Positions 34,417 through 43,024 of a stretch of 55,022 nt of DNA are shown here, piece after piece. The DNA comes from a virus. Position 1 is the first letter of the stretch; each line of letters opens with the position of its first letter. Location: IMG/VR virus record IMGVR_UViG_3300021335_000020, positions 1 to 55,022 of that record. One strand, given 5' to 3'. The notes under the pieces were generated by a model. It had not been told where the DNA came from and ran no database searches. It was given only the letters and a program-made list of their open reading frames with translations. The position numbers and the translations under genes are program-made.

Positions 34417-35916
34417 ATGGCTGAAAATGATAGAAGTGTAAAGCTCTTTGGTTTCGAAATCAAAAGAGCTGAGCAAGAAGATCCGAAGAAAAAACCTTCT
34501 ATTGTTCCTGCACGTGATGATGATGGTGCTGGTTACGTAACTGCATCTGGTTCACATTATGGACAATATATTAATTTAGACGGTGATGACTCTAAAGATA
34601 ATTATCAATTAATTATGAAGTATCGTGGTGTTTCTCACCACCCTGAAGTAGATATGGCAATTGAAGATATTGTAAATGAGTCTATTGTTGGAAGTGAGAC
34701 AAAAAAATCTATTGAAATTAATTTAGATAATGTTGAAGTTCCCGATAATGTAAAGAAAACGATTACAGAAGAATTTGATAATGTCTATGGTATGCTTAAT
34801 TTTAATGAGTTAGGTCATGATATTTTTAGAAGATGGTATGTTGATGGTAGAATTTATCATCATCTCGTAGTTAATGAGTCGCAATTAAAAGCTGGAATCT
34901 TGGAAATTAGACCAATCGATTCTGCTAAGATGCGCAAAGTAAAACAAGTAAAAAAGAAAAAAGATCCGGTTACTGGTGTTAATTTAATTGAAAAAATTGA
35001 CGAATATTATATTTACCAAGAAAAACCTGGACAACAAAACTCAGGTGTTAAACTGACAGCTGATTCTGTACAGTACACAACATCAGGTTTACTTGATGAA
35101 ACACGTAAAAAAATTCTATCATATTTACATAAAGCGCTAAAGCCATTAAATCAATTAAGAATGATGGAAGACAGCCTCGTTATCTATCGTTTGGCCCGAG
35201 CTCCTGAAAGAAGAATCTTTTATATTGATGTAGGTAACTTACCTAAAGGTAAATCTGAAGAGTACATGAAACAAATCATGGCTCGTTATAGAAACAAACT
35301 TGTATATGATGCTCAGACTGGTGAGATTAGAGATGATCGTAAACATATGTCGTTACTCGAAGATTTTTGGCTTCCACGTAGAGAAGGTGGTAGAGGTACT
35401 GAAATTTCTACATTACCTGGTGGTGAGAACCTTGGCCAGATTGATGACATTGTATACTTCCAGAAGAGATTATATCGGTCTCTTAATGTACCTCTTAATA
35501 GATTGGAACAAGAGCAACAGTTTAGTCTTGGTAGATCTACCGAGGTTTCAAGAGATGAATTAAAGTTTCAGAAGTTTATTGATAGACTTCGTAAAAGATT
35601 TTCTCATGTATTTTTAGATATTCTACAAAAACAATTAATTCTTAAAGGTGTTATTACTGAAGAAGATTGGAATCAATGGAAAAGTGATATTGTATTAGAT
35701 TATGCAAGAGATAATCACTTTACAGAATTAAAAGATGCAGAGCTATTAAGAGAAAAGGTTCAAACATTAGATCAAATTAGTAATTATGTTGGTGAATACT
35801 TCTCAAAAGAGTGGATTCAAAAGCATGTACTTCATTTTTCTGATGAAGATATTGAAGAAATTGATAAACAAATAGCTAAAGAACCTCAACCAGATATAGA
35901 CACTGATCAAAATTGA
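34417..35916 (+). CDS. 20: Portal vertex protein gp20-like
   Basis: ATG at 34417, eight bases after a GGAG, gives 499 residues; a GTG at 34375 is in frame but lies within the hairpin. Portal features include MKYRGVSHHPEVDMAIEDIV, VIYRLARAPERRIFYIDVG, and LEDFWLPRREGGRGTEISTL in the wing and stem regions, all typical of gp20. T4 gp20 has 524 residues. Twelve subunits form the vertex through which DNA enters and to which the neck binds. The C-terminus is acidic and helical. In the T4 order gene 67 would follow; here a 7 kb block is inserted. Confidence 0.95.
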   Translation: MAENDRSVKLFGFEIKRAEQEDPKKKPSIVPARDDDGAGYVTASGSHYGQYINLDGDDSKDNYQLIMKYRGVSHHPEVDMAIEDIVNESIVGSETKKSIEINLDNVEVPDNVKKTITEEFDNVYGMLNFNELGHDIFRRWYVDGRIYHHLVVNESQLKAGILEIRPIDSAKMRKVKQVKKKKDPVTGVNLIEKIDEYYIYQEKPGQQNSGVKLTADSVQYTTSGLLDETRKKILSYLHKALKPLNQLRMMEDSLVIYRLARAPERRIFYIDVGNLPKGKSEEYMKQIMARYRNKLVYDAQTGEIRDDRKHMSLLEDFWLPRREGGRGTEISTLPGGENLGQIDDIVYFQKRLYRSLNVPLNRLEQEQQFSLGRSTEVSRDELKFQKFIDRLRKRFSHVFLDILQKQLILKGVITEEDWNQWKSDIVLDYARDNHFTELKDAELLREKVQTLDQISNYVGEYFSKEWIQKHVLHFSDEDIEEIDKQIAKEPQPDIDTDQN

Positions 35917-35924
35917 TATAAATA
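35917..35924 (+). promoter_or_regulatory. T4-type late promoter box directly after gene 20
   Basis: A perfect TATAAATA begins at the base after the portal stop. It precedes the second adhesin block, whose five genes run without another such box until 39558. Confidence 0.65.
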
Positions 35925-35948
35925 ACATTAAATTAAAGGAATTTTTTA

Positions 35949-36410
35949 ATGAGCAGATCTAGAAACTTAGCAAAAAACCTAGGTAAAATGTTAGCCGGAG
36001 GCAAGCTATCAGCTTCTGGTACGGTTGATGCTGACGAGTTGCAGGGTCAAAACAGTGCTTATCATTTAAATCATAATAATCATACTAACGTACCTTCTGA
36101 TCATGTGCAGTTCAATCAAACTGGCGACTTAGCTGTTACAACTGGTACAGCAAGATGGTATGCACCAAGGGCTTTGACAATTTCTAGAATTAATGGTAAA
36201 CTTGCTACTGCATCTAATGGAACAGTAGGAGTAGCTCTTGCTAAGAACGGCACACAAATAAATACATTTAATATTAGTGCTAGTAGTACTAATAACAATC
36301 AAACGGGATTAAGCCTTTCAATAGCTGAAGGCGATTATTTGACAATTAATATCACAGCCGTGGGAAGTACTCCTGGTAGTGATCTAAGTGTAAAAGTATA
36401 TTACAGTTAA
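35949..36410 (+). CDS. Fibre-like structural protein, 153 aa
   Basis: The first 50 residues contain the fibre sequence ADELQGQNSAYHLNHNNHTN, which resembles the TLDGQNGTYYLDYNNFSN units of the giant fibre. The remainder (ARWYAPRALTISRINGKL to SDLSVKVYYS) is a single jelly-roll-like beta domain of about 100 residues. That combination, a short fibre stub plus a globular beta head, fits a small receptor-binding or decoration protein. It has no cysteine and no signal peptide. A late promoter lies immediately upstream, and the gene is coupled to the next by a 13-base gap. Confidence 0.6.
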   Translation: MSRSRNLAKNLGKMLAGGKLSASGTVDADELQGQNSAYHLNHNNHTNVPSDHVQFNQTGDLAVTTGTARWYAPRALTISRINGKLATASNGTVGVALAKNGTQINTFNISASSTNNNQTGLSLSIAEGDYLTINITAVGSTPGSDLSVKVYYS

Positions 36411-36423
36411 CAGGAGAAGACTG

Positions 36424-36696
36424 ATGGCGCTTACAGATGCGGCTAGAATTGAAGAATTAGGTAGCTTGTTGGGCATGCCTTTACAGTACGACTCTGATGA
36501 GTCATTAACTACTACTGAAGTTTGGGTTTATAGTACAGAATCTAAAGTAGACAGTGAAATAAATGCTCGAAGCTTATGCGCTGATCCAGAGAATGATGCT
36601 CGTATGAACATGATCGACGGCAATTGGCATGCAGGTTTTATGTCAAACCCCAACTTAATCGATTCCGCAGACGTGTGGTCGGAAATTACGGAGTAA
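36424..36696 (+). CDS. Small unrecognised structural-block protein, 90 aa
   Basis: The product starts MALTDAARIEELGSLLGMPL and ends NPNLIDSADVWSEITE. It is acidic and has one cysteine. The ending contains an LIDSADV sequence like the fibre repeats, but there are no repeats here. It lies between two adhesin-type genes, with gaps of 13 and 3 bases, and is probably a virion or assembly accessory protein. Its size and helical start would suit a short adaptor or chaperone. No family is recognised. Confidence 0.5.
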   Translation: MALTDAARIEELGSLLGMPLQYDSDESLTTTEVWVYSTESKVDSEINARSLCADPENDARMNMIDGNWHAGFMSNPNLIDSADVWSEITE

Positions 36697-36699
36697 AAA

Positions 36700-38031
36700 A
36701 TGGCATATTTCAGATTTAAGGTTAATAACAGTAACACATCAGCATCTGGCTCGCAAATAAAAGAGGCGATGTACATCATCTACAATTGCATGCTTGGTAA
36801 CCACACTTCAGCGAGTACATTTGGTACATTAAGTAATGAAGGAAGTGCAAATGAGTGGTTTAATTCCGGAGACAGTATTGTAGTAAATGATTCGGCTCAC
36901 AGACAGACTAAGCATACTGGAGCATTATTCGACACCAGTACATCTACTACATCTGCTACAGGCGTATATCATGTTGCTAGCGCTCCATATGGCACATCTT
37001 CATATGCGTATTTTGATTTCTATAAAAGACATTATATGAATTACAGGATTACTGGAACTCCTTCTACATACAGTAATTTTGAATCGTATGTAAAGTTTAG
37101 AATCGGGTGGAGTTCTAACACCGGTTGGTGGATAGGTATGCAAGACCGTAATGCTGGTAATACGCTGCCAACTACTAGTAATTTTGGTACCAGCGGTTAT
37201 ATCGGACAACCTTCATCAAGTTTAGAAGTTGGAGACCAAGCTTGGGACAAAACTGATACTCTAGATCTGTGGCTGGGTGAGACTCACTTTGGTTGGGCAA
37301 CATACCACTATACTGGTGGTGCACCATCATCTAGTAACATAAACGCTGGATCCAATCATTTTATGTGCTGGAGTGATTTTCCATACATTGATTCTATTGA
37401 TGGTTGGCATCAAGATCAAAATACTATTTATTATCCTGGTGTTATGTTAAATGTGGGTATGTCACAGCATGATGTTAGAGTCCGTGATGTCGCCCCTGGT
37501 ACCAGTGACTATTCTGAATTTCAACTTCTGAGATATGGTAAGGTTAACGGCATCGGTGGCTATTGGAATTCCCCAGCTTCGCAGTCGCATACTAATTATG
37601 TTAATCATAGTTCCGGCGGTACTAGCCATGCTCACTTTGGCAGAATATGGCCAAGTCCATTAAGTTCTATTACTGGAAGTCCAACAGTTGATGGAAGCGG
37701 GCCTATTTTAGTTCCTGTACAATATCAAGGTACTCCTTCATATGGATATGGAACGGCTAGTACTACTACAGTAACTAGTGCTGGTGGTGGCTTGGCTAGT
37801 GCACAAAACTTTGGAGATACTCGTTGGGGTCCAATGCTTAATTTATATCAGCTGCCAGATGAATTTGGCGACGGGCCTGGTGATAGACTTAAAGTGGGAA
37901 GTGACTACTATAGAACAGCTTGGACACATAAAAAGGGTGGTAATTCTACTACCTTCCAAAATACATCAAATAGAACAACGAATGTATATGGCATGCCTGA
38001 AAAATCAGTAGTAGGACCGGATGCTCTGTAA
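36700..38031 (+). CDS. Putative adhesin/structural protein, 443 aa
   Basis: The protein is rich in Gly, Ser, Thr, Tyr, Trp and His. Beta segments such as VKFRIGWSSNTGWWIGMQDR suggest a globular beta fold of the carbohydrate-binding type. It has no repeat shaft and no membrane segment. The N-terminus FRFKVNNSNTSASGSQIKEA could be the assembly part. The start lies 3 bases after the preceding stop, and its stop overlaps the next ATG (TAATG). A tip or receptor-binding domain is inferred from composition and location between a fibre stub and a propeller-like protein. I do not recognise its family. Confidence 0.5.
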   Translation: MAYFRFKVNNSNTSASGSQIKEAMYIIYNCMLGNHTSASTFGTLSNEGSANEWFNSGDSIVVNDSAHRQTKHTGALFDTSTSTTSATGVYHVASAPYGTSSYAYFDFYKRHYMNYRITGTPSTYSNFESYVKFRIGWSSNTGWWIGMQDRNAGNTLPTTSNFGTSGYIGQPSSSLEVGDQAWDKTDTLDLWLGETHFGWATYHYTGGAPSSSNINAGSNHFMCWSDFPYIDSIDGWHQDQNTIYYPGVMLNVGMSQHDVRVRDVAPGTSDYSEFQLLRYGKVNGIGGYWNSPASQSHTNYVNHSSGGTSHAHFGRIWPSPLSSITGSPTVDGSGPILVPVQYQGTPSYGYGTASTTTVTSAGGGLASAQNFGDTRWGPMLNLYQLPDEFGDGPGDRLKVGSDYYRTAWTHKKGGNSTTFQNTSNRTTNVYGMPEKSVVGPDAL

Positions 38032-38375
38032 TGGCTGATTCTAGTACACCATTAGATTCTGAAGGCCATTTGTTCATCACTGCCAATATGGGCGCTGGGG
38101 ATACTGGCTATGGTGCTATGTATCATCCTTTTGAGAAGGGACTTCTTTCACGAGGTGCATTGATTGATAGTCAAAATACAAGTGCCTTTGGGCCTATAAT
38201 CGGCGGCGAGTTTCTAATGCGCGACATTGCTGATTCTGGTACTTCTACGTTTTTAGGAGCCGGAGCTAACTCTTATGGTCAGCAGCTTATTATGGATTTA
38301 GATAGTGATGCATCAAATGCTTCTGGTGGTGAAGGTGGCGGTGGTAGTGGTATTACCCAATATTGGATAGGATAG
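38031..38375 (+). CDS. Small glycine-rich structural protein, 114 aa
   Basis: The protein starts MADSSTPLDSEGHLFITANM and ends with SGGEGGGGSGITQYWIG, so the last 25 residues are a flexible glycine tail with an aromatic end. An ALIDSQNTSAFGPIIGGEF segment is the only clear beta region. It is coupled to the preceding adhesin by a one-base overlap. Proteins of this shape often cap or cross-link fibres. The function is unknown. Confidence 0.5.
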   Translation: MADSSTPLDSEGHLFITANMGAGDTGYGAMYHPFEKGLLSRGALIDSQNTSAFGPIIGGEFLMRDIADSGTSTFLGAGANSYGQQLIMDLDSDASNASGGEGGGGSGITQYWIG

Positions 38376-38385
38376 GAATTAAGAT

Positions 38386-39543
38386 ATGTCAAGATCATTT
38401 ACTATTGCAAAGGGATTATCATCTTCGGACATTGCAGGTACTTTAGATGAAAATGGTATCTCATCTTCTGGTTCTGGTGTTACTGCCTACAGCCATGACT
38501 CTTCTGGTGGATTACTTTCAGAAAGTACTACTGATCATACAGACGGATCACTACATTGGCTAGGTGAGCTTAATGAACTTTATGTTTGGGATAGTGACGC
38601 ATCTAAATATTATTTACTTGAAAATACCAAAACTACTGGTTTAGGAGAAGTGTTATTTACAATGGGTGCCAGTTCATATGCTTATGTGAGTGGAAATGGC
38701 CTCTATTACAATGATACTAACAGTAAACGAACCGACAGGTATACATTATCTTCAAGCTCTAATGCAGCTTATTCAGGAAATCTTCTCGCAAAACGATCAT
38801 ACGCGGCAGGATTATCTTCTACAACTGCTGCATATCTAGTTGGTGGTTACAGACAGCCGACATCATACGACACTGTTGAAAAATTTCCATTTGCGACTGA
38901 AGGTAATACTACTGGTGTTGTAGACATGTCTGATACTCAGGCCGGTCATAAATCAGCATCACTACATACACATACAGCTGGTTATGTGGCTGGGTTCGCG
39001 AACCCAACTAGTGCAGCAATATATAAATTTACTTATGCGTCTGAGTCAGATTCACTAGAGACACAGTCTTTAAGTGGTTCAATGGAAAGAGGAACAGGCG
39101 CATCTTCTGCTGATGCTGGTTATGTTATGGGCGGCTCGCCAACCCCTATTGGTGGTACAAACATTCAAAAGTTTTCATTTTCCTCTGGCGCGGTGTCTAC
39201 ATCAGGACAATTGTTATCGAGTAGATATAGTGGCAGTGGAACTTCATCTTCAACACATGCATATCACGCCGGTGGCAATCCCGGTGACACAAATGTAATA
39301 CAAAAGTTTCCATTTTCTTCAGATGGAAACACATCTGATGTGGGTGATCTAACAACTGGTCGTGCTCCGAAGAATTCCGCAGGAGCACAATCAGCTACAC
39401 ATGGTTATACTTCAGGTGGATATGTATATCCGGGCTCCAGCGGGGGTATAATCGATAGATTTCCATATTCTGCAGATGGTAATGCATCAGATGTAGGTGA
39501 TCTCACCCGCGGAACTTATGGTCATACAAACACTTTTGTTTAA
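38386..39543 (+). CDS. Kelch/beta-propeller-like adhesin, 385 aa
   Basis: From about residue 140 the sequence falls into repeats of roughly 48 residues, each with a pattern like THAYHAGGNPG, then IQKFPFSSDGNTSDVGDLT, then a variable loop. Repeat starts fall near residues 149, 199, 245, 291 and 339. This is the layout of a kelch-like beta-propeller with at least five blades, often a ligand-binding surface. The N-terminal 120 residues (MSRSFTIAKGLSSSDIAG, then HWLGELNELYVWDSDASKYY) look like an assembly domain. It is the last gene of the second adhesin block, just before the sulfotransferase. Confidence 0.6.
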   Translation: MSRSFTIAKGLSSSDIAGTLDENGISSSGSGVTAYSHDSSGGLLSESTTDHTDGSLHWLGELNELYVWDSDASKYYLLENTKTTGLGEVLFTMGASSYAYVSGNGLYYNDTNSKRTDRYTLSSSSNAAYSGNLLAKRSYAAGLSSTTAAYLVGGYRQPTSYDTVEKFPFATEGNTTGVVDMSDTQAGHKSASLHTHTAGYVAGFANPTSAAIYKFTYASESDSLETQSLSGSMERGTGASSADAGYVMGGSPTPIGGTNIQKFSFSSGAVSTSGQLLSSRYSGSGTSSSTHAYHAGGNPGDTNVIQKFPFSSDGNTSDVGDLTTGRAPKNSAGAQSATHGYTSGGYVYPGSSGGIIDRFPYSADGNASDVGDLTRGTYGHTNTFV

Positions 39544-39557
39544 ATAGTTATAGGATA

Positions 39558-39565
39558 TATAAATT
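39558..39565 (+). promoter_or_regulatory. Variant late promoter box TATAAATT
   Basis: The box differs from TATAAATA in the last base, in the 49-base gap before the sulfotransferase ATG at 39593. Confidence 0.4.
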
Positions 39566-39592
39566 ATATTATTAGTATTATTGAGATTTATA

Positions 39593-40417
39593 ATGAAACA
39601 ATTGCATTTTTGTGGTGGACTTCCCAGAACTGGTTCTACAGTTTTGATGAATATACTTCAACAAAATCCTAATATCTTTACAACTACTACGGATCCGTTT
39701 CCAGAAATCTTAGACTCTAACATTTTACAAAAGTCTAGGACTAAAGAAAAGTTCCAAGCTATGTCTGCTAAACAAGCAGATGAAGCTGTTTATGGAATGG
39801 CAATGGGTGCTACTATAGGTTGGTATGCAGGTCTTACAGAAAAACCCGTTGTTATTTCTAAGTCACGTGAGTGGTCACGGGTTTACCATCTTTTTCCAGA
39901 TTCCAAACATATTGTAATGATTAGAGATCTACGAGATATTGTAGAGAGTTTTGATCGAGTTAACTCAAAGCTAAAGGCTCTTCATACTATTGATAACGAA
40001 GGCAGGAACTATGCCACGATGTGTGAGGACGAAAAATATAATTATCATTTTACAACCTTAAATTCGTTTTCTGATCCTTTACATAACTCACTTCCTCGAT
40101 ATGTTGAAATGTTTAATTCAGAAAATATTAAGTTTGTGCGATATGAAGATTTTCTTAAAGAGCCAGTCTTTATGATTAATCGCGTGTATAAGTTTCTTGG
40201 TATAGATTCATATTTCCACGATCTCGAAAATATTCAACAATCAGAAATGTTCGAACACGACAATGCATACTTTTTTGAGAAAACAAATCATCAAGTTAAA
40301 CAACAAATGGTTCCATGGTCGGAACCTAAGCGAGTATTATCAGATAGCTTTCATGACAGAGTTATAGATAACCACGAATGGTTTTATAGAGCATTTTACC
40401 CAGAGGTTTTATCATGA
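39593..40417 (+). CDS. PAPS-dependent sulfotransferase, 274 aa
   Basis: ATG at 39593 is preferred over an in-frame TTG at 39581. The N-terminus has the sulfotransferase 5'-phosphosulfate loop, GLPRTGSTVLMN (PRTGST at 11-16). A second motif (IVMIRDLRDIVESF, near 107-120) follows VVISKSREWS and provides the 3'-phosphate site. The pattern is that of the Sulfotransfer_3 type enzymes seen in marine phages. The donor would be PAPS and the acceptor a hydroxyl group on a sugar, lipid or tyrosine. It is coupled to the next gene by an ATGA overlap. The acceptor cannot be deduced. Confidence 0.85.
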   Translation: MKQLHFCGGLPRTGSTVLMNILQQNPNIFTTTTDPFPEILDSNILQKSRTKEKFQAMSAKQADEAVYGMAMGATIGWYAGLTEKPVVISKSREWSRVYHLFPDSKHIVMIRDLRDIVESFDRVNSKLKALHTIDNEGRNYATMCEDEKYNYHFTTLNSFSDPLHNSLPRYVEMFNSENIKFVRYEDFLKEPVFMINRVYKFLGIDSYFHDLENIQQSEMFEHDNAYFFEKTNHQVKQQMVPWSEPKRVLSDSFHDRVIDNHEWFYRAFYPEVLS

Positions 40418-41706
40418 GCGCAGCAGAACACTTTAAACAACAAAAATACATTTATCTTTCAAATGTAGTATCACGTGAAGATTGTAAAGCACTTACGACC
40501 CATATGTATGGTTTGCAAGATGCAGGTAAATTAATAAAAGATCCTCAATGTCCATTATCTGATAGTGTATATGGAGATCCAGTATTTGATACTCTATTGG
40601 AAACTCTAGCAGGTCCTTTATCTAAGCAATTGGGTATTGAGCTTCTACCAGCATATACATATGCTAGGATTTATGCACCAGGTGAAACACTAGTAAAGCA
40701 CAAAGACAGACCATCATGCGAGATCTCAGGTACAATGACTCTCGGATTCGATCCTGGTTCTGGTATCTGGCCAATCTACTTTGGTAAAGACGATGATGAT
40801 ATTGTGGGTACACCAATTGATATTAATATCGGTGATCTTGTTATGTACCACGGTAATGAGTTAAATCATTGGAGACCGGAATACAAAGGTAAATGGCAAG
40901 TACAGGTATTCTTACATTACGTAGATGCAAATGGTCCACATGCAGATCACGCTTATGACGGTCGTTTAAAACTTGGTGTAGATAAAAATGAATCCACACT
41001 ACGTAAGTTTGAAAGTAAACCCGAAAAAGTAGAACAACCTAAAGAGCAAGTTGCCACTGTTAAACCAGAGATGACATCATCAGTTATTAATGATGGTGTT
41101 ATGATTCGTACATGCGACGACATTTTTCCTGGTGCTGCAACATATCATAGCGGCTTTAAGCCTGAACATACGTTTAGTCAGGCTGAATGTCAAAAGATTT
41201 TAGATCAAAATAAAAAGCTATATCCAGTAAAGTCAACTGTAGGTACAGGTGAAGGCGGTGGAACCTATGATCCTAAAGTTAGATCTGTTGACACTTACCA
41301 TATTGAGCTAACAGACGAAACACAGTGGATCTTTGACAAGATTGCTGTAGCTGTAGGTGTTGCAAACTCTGAATATTATAAGTTTGATCTACTGGGTATT
41401 ACTCATTCTTTACAGCTCTTGCATTATAAAGCAACAGAGAATGGTCACTATGATTGGCACATTGATTGTGGCGAAGGTAATGCTGCAACAAGAAAGATTT
41501 CTCTATCAATCCCGCTTACAGAACGCGATGTATACGAGGGTGGAAATTTAGAGATTAATAATAATGGAAATGAAATGAAAGCTGTTGACGAACAAGGTTC
41601 TATTACCTTCTTCCCTAGCTATTTACTACATCGCGTTTCTCCGGTAACTAAAGGAGAAAGATGGGTTATTGTCGTTTGGGTACATGGCCCAAATCGTTTT
41701 AAATAG
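40414..41706 (+). CDS. Tandem 2OG-Fe(II) dioxygenase, 430 aa
   Basis: Two dioxygenase domains are visible. In the first, H96 and D98 (LVKHKDRP) and distal H152 with R154 (LNHWRP) form the iron and 2-oxoglutarate site. In the second, H349 and D351 (YDWHIDCGEG) and distal H406 with R416 (LLHRVSPVTKGERW) do the same; this half resembles the PiuC/prolyl-hydroxylase type. A linker of about 60 residues rich in Lys, Glu and Pro joins them. Both sets of ligands are intact, so both domains may be active. The substrate is unknown. The gene starts inside the sulfotransferase stop (ATGA), so the two products are probably made together, hinting at hydroxylation followed by sulfation. Confidence 0.85.
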   Translation: MSAAEHFKQQKYIYLSNVVSREDCKALTTHMYGLQDAGKLIKDPQCPLSDSVYGDPVFDTLLETLAGPLSKQLGIELLPAYTYARIYAPGETLVKHKDRPSCEISGTMTLGFDPGSGIWPIYFGKDDDDIVGTPIDINIGDLVMYHGNELNHWRPEYKGKWQVQVFLHYVDANGPHADHAYDGRLKLGVDKNESTLRKFESKPEKVEQPKEQVATVKPEMTSSVINDGVMIRTCDDIFPGAATYHSGFKPEHTFSQAECQKILDQNKKLYPVKSTVGTGEGGGTYDPKVRSVDTYHIELTDETQWIFDKIAVAVGVANSEYYKFDLLGITHSLQLLHYKATENGHYDWHIDCGEGNAATRKISLSIPLTERDVYEGGNLEINNNGNEMKAVDEQGSITFFPSYLLHRVSPVTKGERWVIVVWVHGPNRFK

Positions 41707-41713
41707 TTTTTTG

Positions 41714-41721
41714 TATAAATA
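41714..41721 (+). promoter_or_regulatory. T4-type late promoter box
   Basis: A perfect TATAAATA begins 8 bases after the dioxygenase stop. TAGGAGA at 41729-41735 is the ribosome site for the ATG at 41739. Confidence 0.7.
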
Positions 41722-41738
41722 TAGACATAGGAGATATT

Positions 41739-42692
41739 ATGTCGAAGAAAAGTGAAGATAAAGCAGTTAAAGAAAAGTCAACTGAAGTTGCAGTATTTGA
41801 ACAGCTTCGTACTGATTTAGATATTACTCGCGATATTAGTGGCTTTAGTGTATCGATGAATGATGTCTTTGGTAAGGGATCGTTAGCTAGTAAAGAAAGT
41901 TTTGGAGGGTTAACCTTTAAGGAAAATTCTGAGAAAGTCGATTTGGCTATTCAGAATACCAATGAATTACAATCTATTTGGAATCATAGTCATACACAAT
42001 GGATGTGGAGACATTTGAATTTAAGTTGGTTGTCGCCTATGAAAAATATGAGGCAAATCTCAGCTGAGATCTCTCGTAAGAAAGGCGCACTTAATGAAGC
42101 CAAATGGAAACATGTACAGAATGAAATTAAGATTAAGAAGATTGAAGAAGAGTTATCAAAACCTGAACTTTTAGAATATTGGAGAGAAGTAGATCTAAAA
42201 GTAAAGCTGGCTCAACTTCAAGAAGGACTCGCAGAGAGTTCAACGGCTATTGAAGGTGCTATGAAGGATCTCTTGGCGCTTAATGAATTATATGAACAGT
42301 TAAAAGAAAAGGTTTCTGACTTTAGTGAAGAGGATGTCGAAGCAGAAGAAACGCAGTCACATATGAAGAGAAGTATTGTGCAGTGTATTCGTGATATTAG
42401 ACAAAGCGGTTCTATTACTAAAGGAGAGCAAGAGTATCTTGAGCAGATTGGCATCAATCCAACAAAGATGCAGAATGTATTGAGAAATTATGTAAAGAGC
42501 GAAGCTGAACAAGATTCGTGGGATGTTTCAGGTCTTTATACTTTTGTTGATGATATCGTAGAAGAGCTTGCTAATCGACATAAAGTTGATGAAGTAAGAA
42601 TGGATCTTCAGGGATTTAAAAATGAGTATATTGGTTCAATTACGATGGACAAAAAAGTAGCGCTACTAGGTAATTCAACAGGAGAAGAATAA
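41739..42692 (+). CDS. Unrecognised coiled-coil protein before the head genes, 317 aa
   Basis: The protein is acidic and mostly helical. Residues about 105-230 form a long charged coiled coil (KKGALNEAKWKHVQNEIKIK and neighbours), and an aromatic WNHSHTQWMWRHLNLSWL segment precedes it. It has no membrane segment or catalytic motif. It has its own late promoter and good ribosome site, and its stop overlaps the next ATG, so it is expressed late with the prohead genes. A scaffold, vertex or internal-head role is conceivable. I do not recognise a T4 counterpart. Confidence 0.6.
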   Translation: MSKKSEDKAVKEKSTEVAVFEQLRTDLDITRDISGFSVSMNDVFGKGSLASKESFGGLTFKENSEKVDLAIQNTNELQSIWNHSHTQWMWRHLNLSWLSPMKNMRQISAEISRKKGALNEAKWKHVQNEIKIKKIEEELSKPELLEYWREVDLKVKLAQLQEGLAESSTAIEGAMKDLLALNELYEQLKEKVSDFSEEDVEAEETQSHMKRSIVQCIRDIRQSGSITKGEQEYLEQIGINPTKMQNVLRNYVKSEAEQDSWDVSGLYTFVDDIVEELANRHKVDEVRMDLQGFKNEYIGSITMDKKVALLGNSTGEE

Positions 42693-43024
42693 TGCCAGTA
42701 ATCGAATATAAGTTTCAGATTTCTGAAACAGGAAGAAATGTAATCCCAGGCTATGTCGAAGATCGTGGCCATTTTTATAATCCAGCAGACTTTACATATG
42801 TGGGTTGGGTAAAAGCTGAAGCAGATCGTGAGTATTGGGTTCCAGATACAATTGAAGAACTCACGAAAGCTGAAATGGTAACACGTGTACTCGGTATGCA
42901 TGCGGCTAATCCAATGAAAGCTATGGGTGATGACGGCGAGATGTCAGAGGACGACATGACAAATGATCAAGTTACAGCTATGGTTGAAGCTTGGTATGAT
43001 GCATTCGTAACGGCTAATAGCTAA
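42692..43024 (+). CDS. Unrecognised small protein, 110 aa
   Basis: The first 60 residues include NPADFTYVGWVKAEADREYW, a compact beta/loop region. The second half is acidic and helical (TKAEMVTRVLGMHAANPMKA, then DDMTNDQVTAMVEAWYDAFV). The ATG overlaps the previous stop, and the stop overlaps the following small ORF (TAATG on both sides), so three genes are translationally chained. The location suggests a late virion or assembly factor. The family is not recognised. Confidence 0.6.
   Translation: MPVIEYKFQISETGRNVIPGYVEDRGHFYNPADFTYVGWVKAEADREYWVPDTIEELTKAEMVTRVLGMHAANPMKAMGDDGEMSEDDMTNDQVTAMVEAWYDAFVTANS

Noticed and set aside
36424-38031. Possibility that the 90- and 443-residue genes are one fibre gene broken by a frameshift
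   Set aside because: Each has a proper ATG and stop with a 3-base gap, and the ends do not look like truncated domains.
38991-39006. A 16-base perfect palindrome (TGGGTTCGCGAACCCA) inside the propeller-like gene
   Set aside because: About one such 8-bp half-site is expected by chance in 55 kb, it lies within a coding repeat, and no second copy was seen.
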